A stretch of 64,000 bases of DNA from Xanthomarina sp. F1114 (GTDB lineage Bacteria > Bacteroidota > Bacteroidia > Flavobacteriales > Flavobacteriaceae). Shown one piece after another: positions 36,765 through 46,011 of the stretch; positions within the stretch are counted from its first letter, which is position 1, and each line of letters begins with the position of its first letter. Location of the stretch: contig NZ_JAPMLL010000001.1 of NCBI RefSeq assembly GCF_026410255.1, positions 124,001 to 188,000 on the forward strand, in the 5' to 3' direction. The notes under the pieces were generated by a model that was not told the DNA's origin, made no database searches, and saw only the letters and a program-made list of their open reading frames with translations. A program made the position numbers and the translations under genes.

Positions 36765-37042
36765 CATGCCTGTGAAAGTAGGAATCTAGTCAATAATTGA
36801 TGAAAATAATCAAATTATAATATTTCAACTTTTATTAAGACAAACATATAGCTATCCATGTAAAAGTGAATTCTAAACGGCAAACAAGAGATTAGCTTCG
36901 CTGAATCTTCGATTTCCTGTAAAGCCTGAAAAACAGTTGATTTCGAGCATAAATTATAATTTCAAAACTGTTTGTCAGAAAAATATTTATAAGAGTATGT
37001 ATTTTGAATTTTAAATAATGAGATTCCTGCGTTCGCAGGAAT
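36765..37042. repeat. Decayed palindromic-repeat element (MITE-like) downstream of gpsA
   Basis: The left end CATGCCTGTGAAAGTAGGAATCT (36765-36787; shown with key part AGGAATCT) and the right hairpin ATTCCTGCG, TT, CGCAGGAAT (37023-37042) are inverted, diverged copies of one sequence. Inside, AAACAGTT (36931-36938) and AACTGTTT (36966-36973) form a second dyad. The stretch has no reading frame of note. The layout fits a non-coding element with terminal inverted repeats. Right-end hairpin plus T run may also terminate transcription on the plus strand. Confidence 0.6.
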
Positions 37043-37044
37043 TT

Positions 37045-37440
37045 TTACTTCACCAAAACCCCTTTTGCATCCATTAAAGGAAGAGGTTGCAAAGCCTTTA
37101 AATTAATGGTATTTTTTCTAAAGAGATATGTTTTATCGTACATGGTGTTTCCTTGAAAGAAAGTAACTTTAAATGTGTTATTTAAAGCAAAAAGATCCTC
37201 CTGCAAAAGCTCAATTTTTGCGTAGCTTTTTGCAGGAAGTCTTTCTAATTTTTTTCTAAATACAGCTGTTTTTTTAGCTTCAGAATAACCACTAGAGACT
37301 ATAAGAACCATCTCTAAATCGACATCCTTATCATTAATAATATAAGCATTCCAATCTTGAGTTTTATAAATGTCGTTGTATTCATTTACAACTGCTAAAT
37401 ACACATTTTTCACCTCTGGAATTTGAATGTCTTTTTTCAT
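37045..37440 (-). CDS. Conserved protein of unknown function
   Basis: 131 residues with no signal peptide or membrane segment; probably cytosolic. The start is MKKDIQIPEVKNVYLAVVNEY and the pattern suggests an all-beta sandwich (alternating hydrophobic strands, YDKTYLFRKNTINLK). No motif that I recognise. A minus-strand TATTTTTG at 37476-37469 could be its -7 box. It is 58 bases upstream (in genome position, downstream of the efflux operon's last gene is at 37498) and may alternatively be read from the efflux transcript. Confidence 0.65.
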   Translation of the reverse strand: MKKDIQIPEVKNVYLAVVNEYNDIYKTQDWNAYIINDKDVDLEMVLIVSSGYSEAKKTAVFRKKLERLPAKSYAKIELLQEDLFALNNTFKVTFFQGNTMYDKTYLFRKNTINLKALQPLPLMDAKGVLVK

Positions 37441-37497
37441 ATTATCATCATGTTTGTTCGTGTAAAAACAAAAATATAAGCTAATTTATCTCTTAGT

Positions 37498-38910
37498 TTA
37501 TTGCCAGCCTCCACCTAAGGATCTGTATAAACGTACCACAGATAAAAGTTGTTCTAACTTATTGTCAATGGTATTTATTTCTGCTCTCAACACACTTTCT
37601 CTAGCAGTTAACAAATCTAAGTAATTGGCATAACCGTTGTCTAGCAATTCTTCCGAATTAGATTCGGCACGTCTAAGAGCTTCCACCTCTTTTTCACGGT
37701 ATTGGAATTTATCCACTTCAGCTTGATAAGAATATAAAGCATCTGAAACCTCTTTCCCTGCTACTAATAAGGTGTTTTTAAAGTTTAATAAAGCTTGTTC
37801 TTGTTGGGCTTGAGAAACTTCGTATTGGGTTCTAACTTTTCTTTGGTTAAATATGGGTTGTGTTAATCCGCCAACAATATTAGCGAATAATGCGTTTGTA
37901 CTAAACCAATTCTGAAATTCTAAGCTCTGAAAACCTCCTGCTGCACTTAAAGTTAATGATGGGTAGAAATTTGTTAAGGCCACATTAGTTAACTCAAAAG
38001 ATTGAATGAATTCGCTTTCGGCAGCAATCACATCTGGTCTATTTCTTAGCAATAAGTACGGCACACCTAGTTTCATTTCTGTTGTAATAGCTTGTTCGTC
38101 CAAGGTACTTCTTTCAAAACTCTGTGGTTGTTTAGCCAATAAAATACTTAAGGTATTTTCTAATTTAAAAATTTCAGTTTTCACTTCAATCTCCAGAGCT
38201 CTCGCATTGTTATACTGCGCTACGTTTTGATCTACAGCCACCTGAGTTACTTGTCCAGCTTCTTTTAAAGCCATTATAGTATGAACACTTTTTTCTCGTG
38301 TTTCAGCAGTTTCTGTTAGAATATTTAACTGTGCATCTAAAGCTACCAACCCATAATACGTAGAAGCAATATTTTCGATAAGTCTTGTTTTTACTGCTTG
38401 GTGTGCTGCAATACTTTTTAAATAACCTGCATGAAAGGCTCGTTTATTAGATCTAATTTTTCCCCATATATCAGCTTCCCACGAAAGAGAAAGCACGGCT
38501 TCATAGTTATTAATAGACCCTCCTCCTAATTGTCCATTTTTAGAAAACTCCTGATGACCAGCAGAAGCATCTCCATTTAAGGTTGGTAAATACCCGGCAT
38601 TTCCTTGTTTCATATAAGCCTCTCCAGCAATAATTTGTTGTATGGCAATTCTAATATCAATATTATTCTGAAGGCCTTCTTCTATATATTGGGTTAAATA
38701 TGGATCGGTAAAAACTTCTTTCCAAGATACATCTGCCATAGATAAACTATCTGCAGGGAGGTTATCTGTACGATATAAAGTCTCTGTTTCGTCCTCTAAT
38801 TCTTCTGGCCTTTCGTAGTTTTTAGATACCAAACAACTTTGCATAGTTATGGCTAGCAATGCAAAAACCATAACTCTAGAAATTCCTCTCTTATTTATAA
38901 TTGCTTTCAT
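37498..38910 (-). CDS. TolC-family outer membrane efflux lipoprotein (NodT type)
   Basis: 470 residues. The signal and lipobox MQSC (Cys26) mark an OprM/NodT-type lipoprotein. Two OEP repeats (about 60-250 and 270-465) carry long coiled-coil helices, and the segment LRNRPDVIAAESEF is the usual family hallmark. It forms the trimeric outer channel of the RND pump. Third gene after the adaptor and pump genes, five bases behind the pump gene. Confidence 0.93.
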   Translation of the reverse strand: MKAIINKRGISRVMVFALLAITMQSCLVSKNYERPEELEDETETLYRTDNLPADSLSMADVSWKEVFTDPYLTQYIEEGLQNNIDIRIAIQQIIAGEAYMKQGNAGYLPTLNGDASAGHQEFSKNGQLGGGSINNYEAVLSLSWEADIWGKIRSNKRAFHAGYLKSIAAHQAVKTRLIENIASTYYGLVALDAQLNILTETAETREKSVHTIMALKEAGQVTQVAVDQNVAQYNNARALEIEVKTEIFKLENTLSILLAKQPQSFERSTLDEQAITTEMKLGVPYLLLRNRPDVIAAESEFIQSFELTNVALTNFYPSLTLSAAGGFQSLEFQNWFSTNALFANIVGGLTQPIFNQRKVRTQYEVSQAQQEQALLNFKNTLLVAGKEVSDALYSYQAEVDKFQYREKEVEALRRAESNSEELLDNGYANYLDLLTARESVLRAEINTIDNKLEQLLSVVRLYRSLGGGWQ

Positions 38911-38915
38911 TCTAA

Positions 38916-41900
38916 TTATTCTTTTATATCTTGATTTACTATTTCTGGTGTACCACTAACTTTTTCTTGTAACCATTGGAAAACAACAAATAATACTGGA
39001 ATTACAAAAACTCCAACAACAGTTCCAACTAATAATCCGCCAACTGCTCCTGTACCAATAGAATTGTTACCAACTGCTCCTACTCCTTTTGCCAATACTA
39101 ATGGGGTAATACCCAGAATAAAAGCAAAGGATGTCATTAAAATAGGACGTAATCTTACTTTAGCACCATCGATGGCAGCGTTGACTAACGACAAGCCGTG
39201 TTGTCGGCGTTGAACTGCAAACTCCACAATTAAAATGGCATTTTTGGCTAATAAACCTAAAAGCATAATTAAAGCAATTTGGAAGTATATATTATTTTCC
39301 AGTCCCGTTAAATAGGTTGTTAAATAAGCTCCAGCAACCCCAATTGGTAATGATAAGATAATAACCAAAGGCAATAAATAACTTTCATATTGTGCAGCTA
39401 ATAAGAAATATACAAACAAGATACTAATCATAAATATGACTGTTGATTGTCCTGCAGAAGCAATTTCTTCTCTGGTAATACCAGAATAAGCCACTTGGTA
39501 ACCCTCTGGTAAATTATTTGCTGCCAATTGATCTATAGTTTTAATAGCATCTCCAGAACTAAATCCAGGAGTTGCAGATCCATTAACCGTAACCGCATTA
39601 AATAGGTTAAAACGATTAACAGTTTGTGGACCGTATACACGTTCAAACGACACGTATTGTGAGATTGGTGTCATTTCTCCACTAGGTGTTTTTATAAACA
39701 TGCTATTTAAACTTTCTTCGTCAACTCTATCTTCAGGTAAAGCCTGCATAAACACTCTAAATTGTTTTCCAAAGCGGCTAAAATCTGCCACATAATTACC
39801 ACCAATATAGCCTTGTAAAGCTGATAAAATAGCGCTAGTTGAAACCCCAGCTTCTTTTGCTCTCTCTACATTAATATCTAATTGCAATTGTGGGAAGTTA
39901 GTACTAAATGAATTGGATGCATATGCAATTTCAGGTTGTTGGTTTAACAGTTTAACAAAATCGTTTGCAGTATCATCTAGCTCTGTTAAAGGTCTAGCAT
40001 TTCTATCCATCAATCTCATTTCAAAACCATCTGCACTACCAAAACCAGGTACGCTAGGTGGTGTAAAAAAGATAATATTAGCTTCAGGGATCATAGCAGC
40101 TTTTTGAAACAACTGACCAATAATTCCATTTACAGAAGTTGCTTCTGTCTCTCGCTTATCCCAATCATCTAGAATAATAAAGCCCATGGCGTTAGAACTA
40201 CCTTGTCCTGAGAAAAAGTTCTGCCCACTAATAAAAGAAGCTCCTTTAATACCTTCAATTTCTTTAACGGCTTTTTCTAATTCTTCATTCACTTCGAATG
40301 TACGGTCTAATGATGAACCTGGAGGTAACTCGGCATTCATAAACACAATCCCTCTATCTTCTGAAGGCACAAATCCTGTTGGAATAATTTTATTCAATCC
40401 TATAATTCCAAAAACACTAAGCCCCAAAATTATTATGGTAATCCATTTATGCTTTATCAAAAAGCCTACAGATTGTGCGTATTTTGATGTTGTTGCATTA
40501 AATCCTGCATTAAAGGCATCGTAAAAACGCTGTAATAGAGATCTCTTTTTTACTTCTTTACCATCATGCTCCTTATGAGGTTTTAAGAAAATAGCACATA
40601 AAGCCGGTGTTAATGTTAAGGCGTTAATTGCCGAGATAAAAATTGCAATCATTAAAGTAACTCCAAATTGCTCATAGAAAACCCCTGAAGGTCCCTTAAT
40701 AAAAGTAATTGGAATAAATACGGCCATCATTACTAAAGTAATTGAGATAATAGCACCTGTAATTTCGCTCATGGCAGAAATGGATGCTTTTTTAGCATCT
40801 TTGTAGCCACCTTCCAGTTTGGCATGAACAGCTTCTACTACTACAATGGCATCATCTACCACAATACCAATGGCTAGAATTAATGCAAATAGCGTTAATA
40901 AGTTAATAGAATAGCCTAACACATTTAGGAAAAAGAAAGTACCAATAATAGATACAGGAACAGCAATTGCTGGAATTAATGTAGATCTAAAATCTTGTAA
41001 GAAAATAAATACTACCAAGAAAACTAGTAAAAAGGCCTCTAACAGGGTATGTACCACTTTATCAATGGAAGCTGTTAAAAACTTATTGGTATCGTAGTTT
41101 ACTAAGTAATCCATACCTTCTGGAAAATCTTTTTTAAGCTCGTCCAGTTTTACGTAAATATCTTCAATAATTTCTTGAGCATTAGAACCTGGAGTTTGAA
41201 AAACCCCAAAGTTAACTGCTGAATTACCATTTGTTTTTGAGATAGAGGAATAAGAGAACGCGTCTAATTCTACTTTTGCAACATCCTTAACTCTTAAAAA
41301 TTGTCCGTTACCTAAAGCTTTTATTACAATATCTTCATATTCTTTAGCTTCCTTATAACGGCCTTTATATTTTACAACATACTCAAACGACTCTCCAGCA
41401 TTCTGACCGAAAGATCCTGCAGCTGCTTCCAAACTTTGTTCGTTTATAGCTTGAGTAACCTCTCTTGGTTCTATTTTATAGGCTGCCATTTTAGTTGGAT
41501 CTAACCAAATACGCATGGAATAATCCTTAGCACCAAAAACGTTCATGGCTCCTACACCGTTAATACGTTGTATTTCTGGCTTAATATTAATATTTAAATA
41601 GTTCTGTATATACGTATCGTTATATTCTGGATTTGTAGAATATATAGCAGCAAATAATAAAGCGGAGTTTTGTTGTTTTTGTGTAATTACTCCTGCACGG
41701 ATAACTTCGGCAGGTAATAAAGCATTTGCTCTTGCTACTCTATTCTGAACGTTTACAGCAGCAATATCCGCATCGTAACCTTGTTCAAAAAACACTTCAA
41801 TAGAGGCACTACCAGAGTTACTAGCTGTAGAGGTAATATAGGTCATACCTTCTACCCCGTTTATTTGTTCTTCAATAGGAACCACCACACTTTCTAGAAT

Positions 41901-42068
41901 GGTTTCTGCGTTTGCACCAGGGTAACTAGCTGTAACTTTAACAGTTGGCGGTGCAATATCTGGATATTGTGTAACCGGTAATTGCGATAGCCCCAGAACC
42001 CCCAAAATAACTATAATAATGGAGATTACTGTAGATAATACAGGCCTTTCAATAAATTTTTGTATCAT
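38916..42068 (-). CDS. RND multidrug efflux permease, HAE1 (AcrB) family
   Basis: 1050 residues, inner membrane. The pattern of 12 helices with two large periplasmic loops is present. RPVLSTVISIIIVILGVLG begins the protein. The proton-relay Asp pair in IGIVVDDAIVVVEAVHAK (TM4) is intact. The family exports hydrophobic drugs, dyes, bile salts or lipids by proton antiport. It sits between the adaptor (8 bases away) and TolC genes in one operon, with a GbsR/MarR-type regulator in front. Confidence 0.95.
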   Translation of the reverse strand: MIQKFIERPVLSTVISIIIVILGVLGLSQLPVTQYPDIAPPTVKVTASYPGANAETILESVVVPIEEQINGVEGMTYITSTASNSGSASIEVFFEQGYDADIAAVNVQNRVARANALLPAEVIRAGVITQKQQNSALLFAAIYSTNPEYNDTYIQNYLNINIKPEIQRINGVGAMNVFGAKDYSMRIWLDPTKMAAYKIEPREVTQAINEQSLEAAAGSFGQNAGESFEYVVKYKGRYKEAKEYEDIVIKALGNGQFLRVKDVAKVELDAFSYSSISKTNGNSAVNFGVFQTPGSNAQEIIEDIYVKLDELKKDFPEGMDYLVNYDTNKFLTASIDKVVHTLLEAFLLVFLVVFIFLQDFRSTLIPAIAVPVSIIGTFFFLNVLGYSINLLTLFALILAIGIVVDDAIVVVEAVHAKLEGGYKDAKKASISAMSEITGAIISITLVMMAVFIPITFIKGPSGVFYEQFGVTLMIAIFISAINALTLTPALCAIFLKPHKEHDGKEVKKRSLLQRFYDAFNAGFNATTSKYAQSVGFLIKHKWITIIILGLSVFGIIGLNKIIPTGFVPSEDRGIVFMNAELPPGSSLDRTFEVNEELEKAVKEIEGIKGASFISGQNFFSGQGSSNAMGFIILDDWDKRETEATSVNGIIGQLFQKAAMIPEANIIFFTPPSVPGFGSADGFEMRLMDRNARPLTELDDTANDFVKLLNQQPEIAYASNSFSTNFPQLQLDINVERAKEAGVSTSAILSALQGYIGGNYVADFSRFGKQFRVFMQALPEDRVDEESLNSMFIKTPSGEMTPISQYVSFERVYGPQTVNRFNLFNAVTVNGSATPGFSSGDAIKTIDQLAANNLPEGYQVAYSGITREEIASAGQSTVIFMISILFVYFLLAAQYESYLLPLVIILSLPIGVAGAYLTTYLTGLENNIYFQIALIMLLGLLAKNAILIVEFAVQRRQHGLSLVNAAIDGAKVRLRPILMTSFAFILGITPLVLAKGVGAVGNNSIGTGAVGGLLVGTVVGVFVIPVLFVVFQWLQEKVSGTPEIVNQDIKE

Positions 42069-42076
42069 AATTAATT

Positions 42077-43195
42077 TTATTTAAAGACAGTCTGGAAAGA
42101 GTTAATAATACTATCTAACGGTTTTACAATTGGTTGAATTTTTGTTCCAGGTCCTACTTTATTAAGGCCTCTAGCTAAAATAGTTTCTCCTACTTCAATT
42201 CCGTTATCTATAATATATAAGCGATTAGCATTCTTTAAAATAGCAACAGGCTTATCTACTAATGAATCGTTAACTATGGTATAAACAAAGGTCTTTCCTT
42301 GTCTTTCAAAAGTTGATTCGGCAGGAATAACAATGACATCGTGATATTCTCTTGGAATTAAGATAGTACCACTACTACCATTTCTAAGTAAACCCGCTTT
42401 ATTATCGAATCTAGCTCTAAAAGTTATTGTTCCTGTTTGTGTATTAATATCACCAGCAATAGTTTCTATTTTTCCCGGTTTATCATATATATTTCCATTG
42501 GCGAGACGCAATTTAACATTTGGAAATTTTTCTAATTTCTCTTTAGCAGTTTCACCTTTGGCTTCAGCCATAAACGAAATAAACTTTTTTTCGTTTATAG
42601 AAAAATACGCGTAAACTTCGTCAATAGAAGACACATTAGTTAGTGGCAATGGATCTTGACCACTTACCAAAGCTCCCTTTCTAAAATTGATAGAACCCAC
42701 AACTCCATCTACTGGACTTTTTACATTAGCATAGTCTATATTAGCGTTAATACTATTATAATTACTTTGTGCCTGTAACAATTGTGCTTTTGCTGTTTCC
42801 AATTGCACTGGACTAATAATATTTTTATCAACTAATGGTTTAAGTTTATCAACCTCAACCTGCGCAGCATTAACATTTGCTTTTGCAGCATTGGCATCTT
42901 GACTTAAAGATTGAGTTTCTAATCTAAATAAGGATTGTCCTTGTTTAACAAACTCACCTTCTTTTACAAGTACTTCTTTAATATAACCTGAAACCTTAGG
43001 TCTAACTTGGCTGTTTACTTTTCCTTCTATTGTAGCCGGAAAATCTTCGTGTGTAACAACATCTTGTTTTTCAACTTTTACCACTGGATATGGCATAACA
43101 TAAGCTGGTTTTTTTTCTGCTTGTTTATTGCCACAGCTGCTTAGCACTAATACTAAGGCGCACGGAATGAGGATGTTTAATGCGTTTTTTTTCAT
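42077..43195 (-). CDS. RND efflux periplasmic adaptor lipoprotein
   Basis: About 372 residues from the ATG at 43195. An in-frame ATG at 43225 would overlap the regulator gene and put ten residues ahead of the signal peptide. The lipobox VLVLSSC anchors it in the inner membrane. The order is barrel-sandwich (about 55-85 and 165-205; VRPKVSGYIKEVLVKEGEFV), helical hairpin (90-160), beta-barrel and membrane-proximal domain. It joins the pump to the TolC-like channel. It starts one base after the regulator's stop codon. Confidence 0.93.
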   Translation of the reverse strand: MKKNALNILIPCALVLVLSSCGNKQAEKKPAYVMPYPVVKVEKQDVVTHEDFPATIEGKVNSQVRPKVSGYIKEVLVKEGEFVKQGQSLFRLETQSLSQDANAAKANVNAAQVEVDKLKPLVDKNIISPVQLETAKAQLLQAQSNYNSINANIDYANVKSPVDGVVGSINFRKGALVSGQDPLPLTNVSSIDEVYAYFSINEKKFISFMAEAKGETAKEKLEKFPNVKLRLANGNIYDKPGKIETIAGDINTQTGTITFRARFDNKAGLLRNGSSGTILIPREYHDVIVIPAESTFERQGKTFVYTIVNDSLVDKPVAILKNANRLYIIDNGIEVGETILARGLNKVGPGTKIQPIVKPLDSIINSFQTVFK

Positions 43196-43196
43196 G

Positions 43197-43706
43197 TTAG
43201 GGTTGCGTTTTAATGTTGTTAGCAACTATTTTGGTTTTTAAATCTGAAATAGATGCAATTGCTAATTTTAAAAATTCTATGTATTTGTCGTGAAATGTTA
43301 AATCGAATTCAAATTCATTTAAGGTAGAATCTAATTTATTTACCTTTAATTTATATTCTGATATTTCTTTATGAAGATTTTTTTCAGATTCCCATTCGCT
43401 AATCATATGATCAATACTTTGTAAAAAGTTTGCAGAATTAACAATGAAATACTTTTTTCTATCTCCAGTTTTAGTGAAATAACTAATTCGGTCTAAGCTC
43501 TGTAAATGGGTTAAATGAGTAGAAATAGTACTTTTACTAGCGCATAAATTTGACACCAAGTCTTCGAAAGTACTCCCCTCTTTTCCTGTAAGAATAATAT
43601 ATGCTAAAATTCGTGCAGCAACTGGTGCTAGATGGTCTTTCCCTTCTAAATGAACGCCCAGTTTTTCAACCAATTTATATTTTTCTTCTAATAACTTCTT
43701 CTCCAT
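43197..43706 (-). CDS. GbsR/MarR-family transcriptional regulator of the RND operon
   Basis: 169 residues, cytosolic. A winged-helix domain (about 20-95) contains the recognition stretch LCASKSTISTHLTHLQ, and the long C-terminal helices are dimerisation arms, as in GbsR-type proteins. First gene of the operon with the adaptor, pump and channel genes. Its promoter holds a palindrome (43737-43756), so it probably regulates its own operon. The ligand is unknown. Confidence 0.88.
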   Translation of the reverse strand: MEKKLLEEKYKLVEKLGVHLEGKDHLAPVAARILAYIILTGKEGSTFEDLVSNLCASKSTISTHLTHLQSLDRISYFTKTGDRKKYFIVNSANFLQSIDHMISEWESEKNLHKEISEYKLKVNKLDSTLNEFEFDLTFHDKYIEFLKLAIASISDLKTKIVANNIKTQP

Positions 43707-43723
43707 AATTTTGGAATTATTTG

Positions 43724-43756
43724 CAAAGATACCTTAAGTTCGGAATTAACCGAACT
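43724..43756 (-). promoter_or_regulatory. Efflux operon promoter with regulator palindrome
   Basis: Minus-strand TATCTTTG (43731-43724) is the -7 box. AGTTCGG (43737-43743), six bases, CCGAACT (43750-43756) is a perfect-armed palindrome covering the -33 position. Predicted leader before the ATG at 43706 is only about 11 bases. Confidence 0.65.
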
Positions 43757-43807
43757 AAGCGAAGTTAAAAAAATGTTAAATACACTAAACCCCTTGTGAA
43801 ATTAGGT

Positions 43808-44827
43808 TTAGAGGGCTGATTTAAACTGCTCTAAAAAGCGAACATCGTTTTCGCTTAAGAGTCTAATATCATTAATTTGATGCAATAGCATAGCAATTCT
43901 GTCTATTCCAACACCAAAAGCAAATCCGGAATATTCTTTTGGATCAATATTACAATTTTCCAAAACATTAGGATCTACCATTCCACAACCACCAATTTCT
44001 AACCAACCTGTTCCTTTGGTAATTCGGAAATCGGCTTCTGTTTCCAGACCCCAATACACATCAACCTCCGCACTTGGTTCTGTAAAAGGAAAATAAGATG
44101 GACGCAATCTAATTTTAGATTTCCCAAACATTTCAGTTGTAAAATATTGAAGGGTTTGTTTTAAGTCTGCAAAACTTACATTCTTATCTATATACAAACC
44201 TTCTACTTGATGGAAAAAACAATGAGATCTAGACGAAATGGCTTCGTTTCTATAAACTCTCCCTGGAGAAATGGTTCTTATAGGTGGTTTATTATTTTCC
44301 ATATAGCGCACTTGCACAGAACTGGTATGTGTGCGTAATAATATATCTGGATCTGTTTGAATAAAAAAGGTATCCTGCATATCTCGGGCAGGATGATATT
44401 CTGGCAAATTTAAAGCTGTAAAGTTATGCCAATCGTCTTCAATTTCCGGCCCTTCACTAACATTAAAACCAATACGCGAAAAGATACCAATTATCTGATT
44501 TTTAACGATAGATATAGGGTGACGAGCTCCAATTTCAATTGGTTCGCCAGGACGAGATAAATCTCCGTAAATTCCTTTTACTTCCTCCTTGCTTTCTAGC
44601 TCTTCTTTTAATGCATTAACCTTATTCTCTGCTGTAGTTTTTAAAGCGTTTATTGCTTGACCAAAATCCTTTTTCTGATCTTTAGCAACGTTTTTAAACT
44701 CAGCAAAAAAGTCGTTTAAAAGACCCTTTTTTCCTAAATATTTTATTCTAAAAGCTTCGATTTCCTCCTTGGATTGCGCTTGAAAGTTCTCTGCTTCAGT
44801 AATAAGTACTTTTATCTTATCTATCAT
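43808..44827 (-). CDS. pheS: Phenylalanine--tRNA ligase subunit alpha
   Basis: 339 residues, cytosolic. Class II synthetase alpha chain that, with PheT, charges tRNA-Phe. The N-terminal coiled coil (1-85) is followed by the catalytic core: [10 protein letters not shown], then [15 protein letters not shown], then [19 protein letters not shown] and GIGGCGMV-type IGGCGMV and [11 protein letters not shown]. pheT is not adjacent; separation of pheS and pheT is known in Bacteroidota. Minus-strand TAAATTTG at 44855-44848 is a fair -7 box. Confidence 0.97.
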   Translation of the reverse strand: MIDKIKVLITEAENFQAQSKEEIEAFRIKYLGKKGLLNDFFAEFKNVAKDQKKDFGQAINALKTTAENKVNALKEELESKEEVKGIYGDLSRPGEPIEIGARHPISIVKNQIIGIFSRIGFNVSEGPEIEDDWHNFTALNLPEYHPARDMQDTFFIQTDPDILLRTHTSSVQVRYMENNKPPIRTISPGRVYRNEAISSRSHCFFHQVEGLYIDKNVSFADLKQTLQYFTTEMFGKSKIRLRPSYFPFTEPSAEVDVYWGLETEADFRITKGTGWLEIGGCGMVDPNVLENCNIDPKEYSGFAFGVGIDRIAMLLHQINDIRLLSENDVRFLEQFKSAL

Positions 44828-44847
44828 GATATGGTTGAAAATGACTG

Positions 44848-44855
44848 CAAATTTA
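44848..44855 (-). promoter_or_regulatory. -7 box of pheS
   Basis: Minus-strand TAAATTTG matches TAnnTTTG and leaves about 14 bases before the ATG at 44827. No -33 TTG is evident. Confidence 0.45.
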
Positions 44856-44925
44856 ATGATTTTTAGAAATAATCATACTAATGCTTCTATATAAATTAGT
44901 TCCAGTTAATTTCTCAAAAAAAATG

Positions 44926-45282
44926 TTATTCTATGTATTCCGATTCTAAAAAATAACTAACAATGGCTTCCTTCATCAAAACACTTTGTTCGCCTGCTTT
45001 TAAGGTTGGTAGTTGCTCTTTTGTAATATAATGAGGCCAACCATCTTCATCGAAATAGTCAAATTCATAATAACCATAAGGTTCTAAAAGCCTACAAATA
45101 GCTATATGCATAAGGTCTAATTTATGGTCTTTCTTGAACTTTCTATCAAGTTGCCCCAATTCTTGAACTCCAATTAAATAGATAATTGCGTCTAAATCTA
45201 AAGTATCTCCATCTGCAAATTGTGTGGATAGTTTACTAACCACAAGTTCCCATCGGGTTTTTAATTGTTCGTCTCTTGACAT
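44926..45282 (-). CDS. Conserved flavobacterial protein of unknown function
   Basis: 118 residues, acidic, no signal peptide or membrane helix, so cytosolic. DLDAIIYLIGVQELGQLDRKF and the repeat of aromatic/acidic residues EPYGYYEFDYFDEDGWPHY are its most striking parts. I do not recognise a domain. It stands between pheS and cvpA with its own upstream space of 200 bases. Confidence 0.7.
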   Translation of the reverse strand: MSRDEQLKTRWELVVSKLSTQFADGDTLDLDAIIYLIGVQELGQLDRKFKKDHKLDLMHIAICRLLEPYGYYEFDYFDEDGWPHYITKEQLPTLKAGEQSVLMKEAIVSYFLESEYIE

Positions 45283-45483
45283 ATTATAAATCCTGAAGAA
45301 ACCAGGAGGATTTTAAGTTTAACTTAGAAAATAATTCTCGCAAAGTTAAGTTATATTTACAGAAATAAAGAATTTCGTAAAATGCTAATTTTTTTTATTT
45401 TCGTTCCCTGAATCACATAGAATCAAACAGTTTCAAATGTTCTCCCAATAATTCTAAGAGAGCGTATAATCTAAACCGGAATT

Positions 45484-46011
45484 ATGGGTGTTATTGATAT
45501 TATTTTATTAGGCTTTTTATTACTCGGATTAGTGCGAGGCTTTTTAAAAGGTTTTTTTGTTGAAGTTGCATCTTTAATCGCTTTAATTGCCGGGATTTAT
45601 GGCGCCATTCATTTTAGTTTTTATGCTGCTGAAATGTTGACAAATCAAGTTGACTGGGACGAAAAGACTATTAACGTCACCGCTTTTGCCATCACCTTTA
45701 TTGTTATTGTTTTAGTTATTGCTATGGCTGGAAAAGCCCTTACCAAGTTAGCAGATTTTGCTGCTTTAGGCATTGTGAATAAGGTTTTTGGAGCAATTTT
45801 TGGTCTGGTAAAAATGACATTAATTTTAAGTATTCTCCTTAATATATTCGATAAACTAAATACAACAATTCCCTTTCTAGATGAAGAACACACTAAAAAT
45901 ACAGTGCTTTACAACCCAGTAAAATCTGTAGTCCCAATAATTTTTCCGTTTATTATAAAGACTGAAGAATTAGAATTTAATGAGTCTAAAGAAGAAATCC
46001 ATGACGTCTAA
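45484..46011 (+). CDS. CvpA-family membrane protein
   Basis: 175 residues with four helices in the first 130 (IDIILLGFLLLGLVRGFLKGF is the family N-terminus with its conserved GxxRGxxKGF). CvpA was named for colicin V production and later linked to envelope and bile-salt stress. The last four bases overlap the end of the converging PepSY-flavoprotein gene. Role here unknown. Confidence 0.9.
   Translation: MGVIDIILLGFLLLGLVRGFLKGFFVEVASLIALIAGIYGAIHFSFYAAEMLTNQVDWDEKTINVTAFAITFIVIVLVIAMAGKALTKLADFAALGIVNKVFGAIFGLVKMTLILSILLNIFDKLNTTIPFLDEEHTKNTVLYNPVKSVVPIIFPFIIKTEELEFNESKEEIHDV

Noticed and set aside
36981-37045. The ATTCCTGCG hairpin as a simple terminator only.
   Set aside because: A diverged inverted copy at the other end of the same gap indicates it belongs to a larger repeat, though it may terminate as well.
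45645-45893. Minus-strand 82-residue frame inside cvpA.
   Set aside because: Shadow of cvpA, whose helices and N-terminal motif are well conserved.
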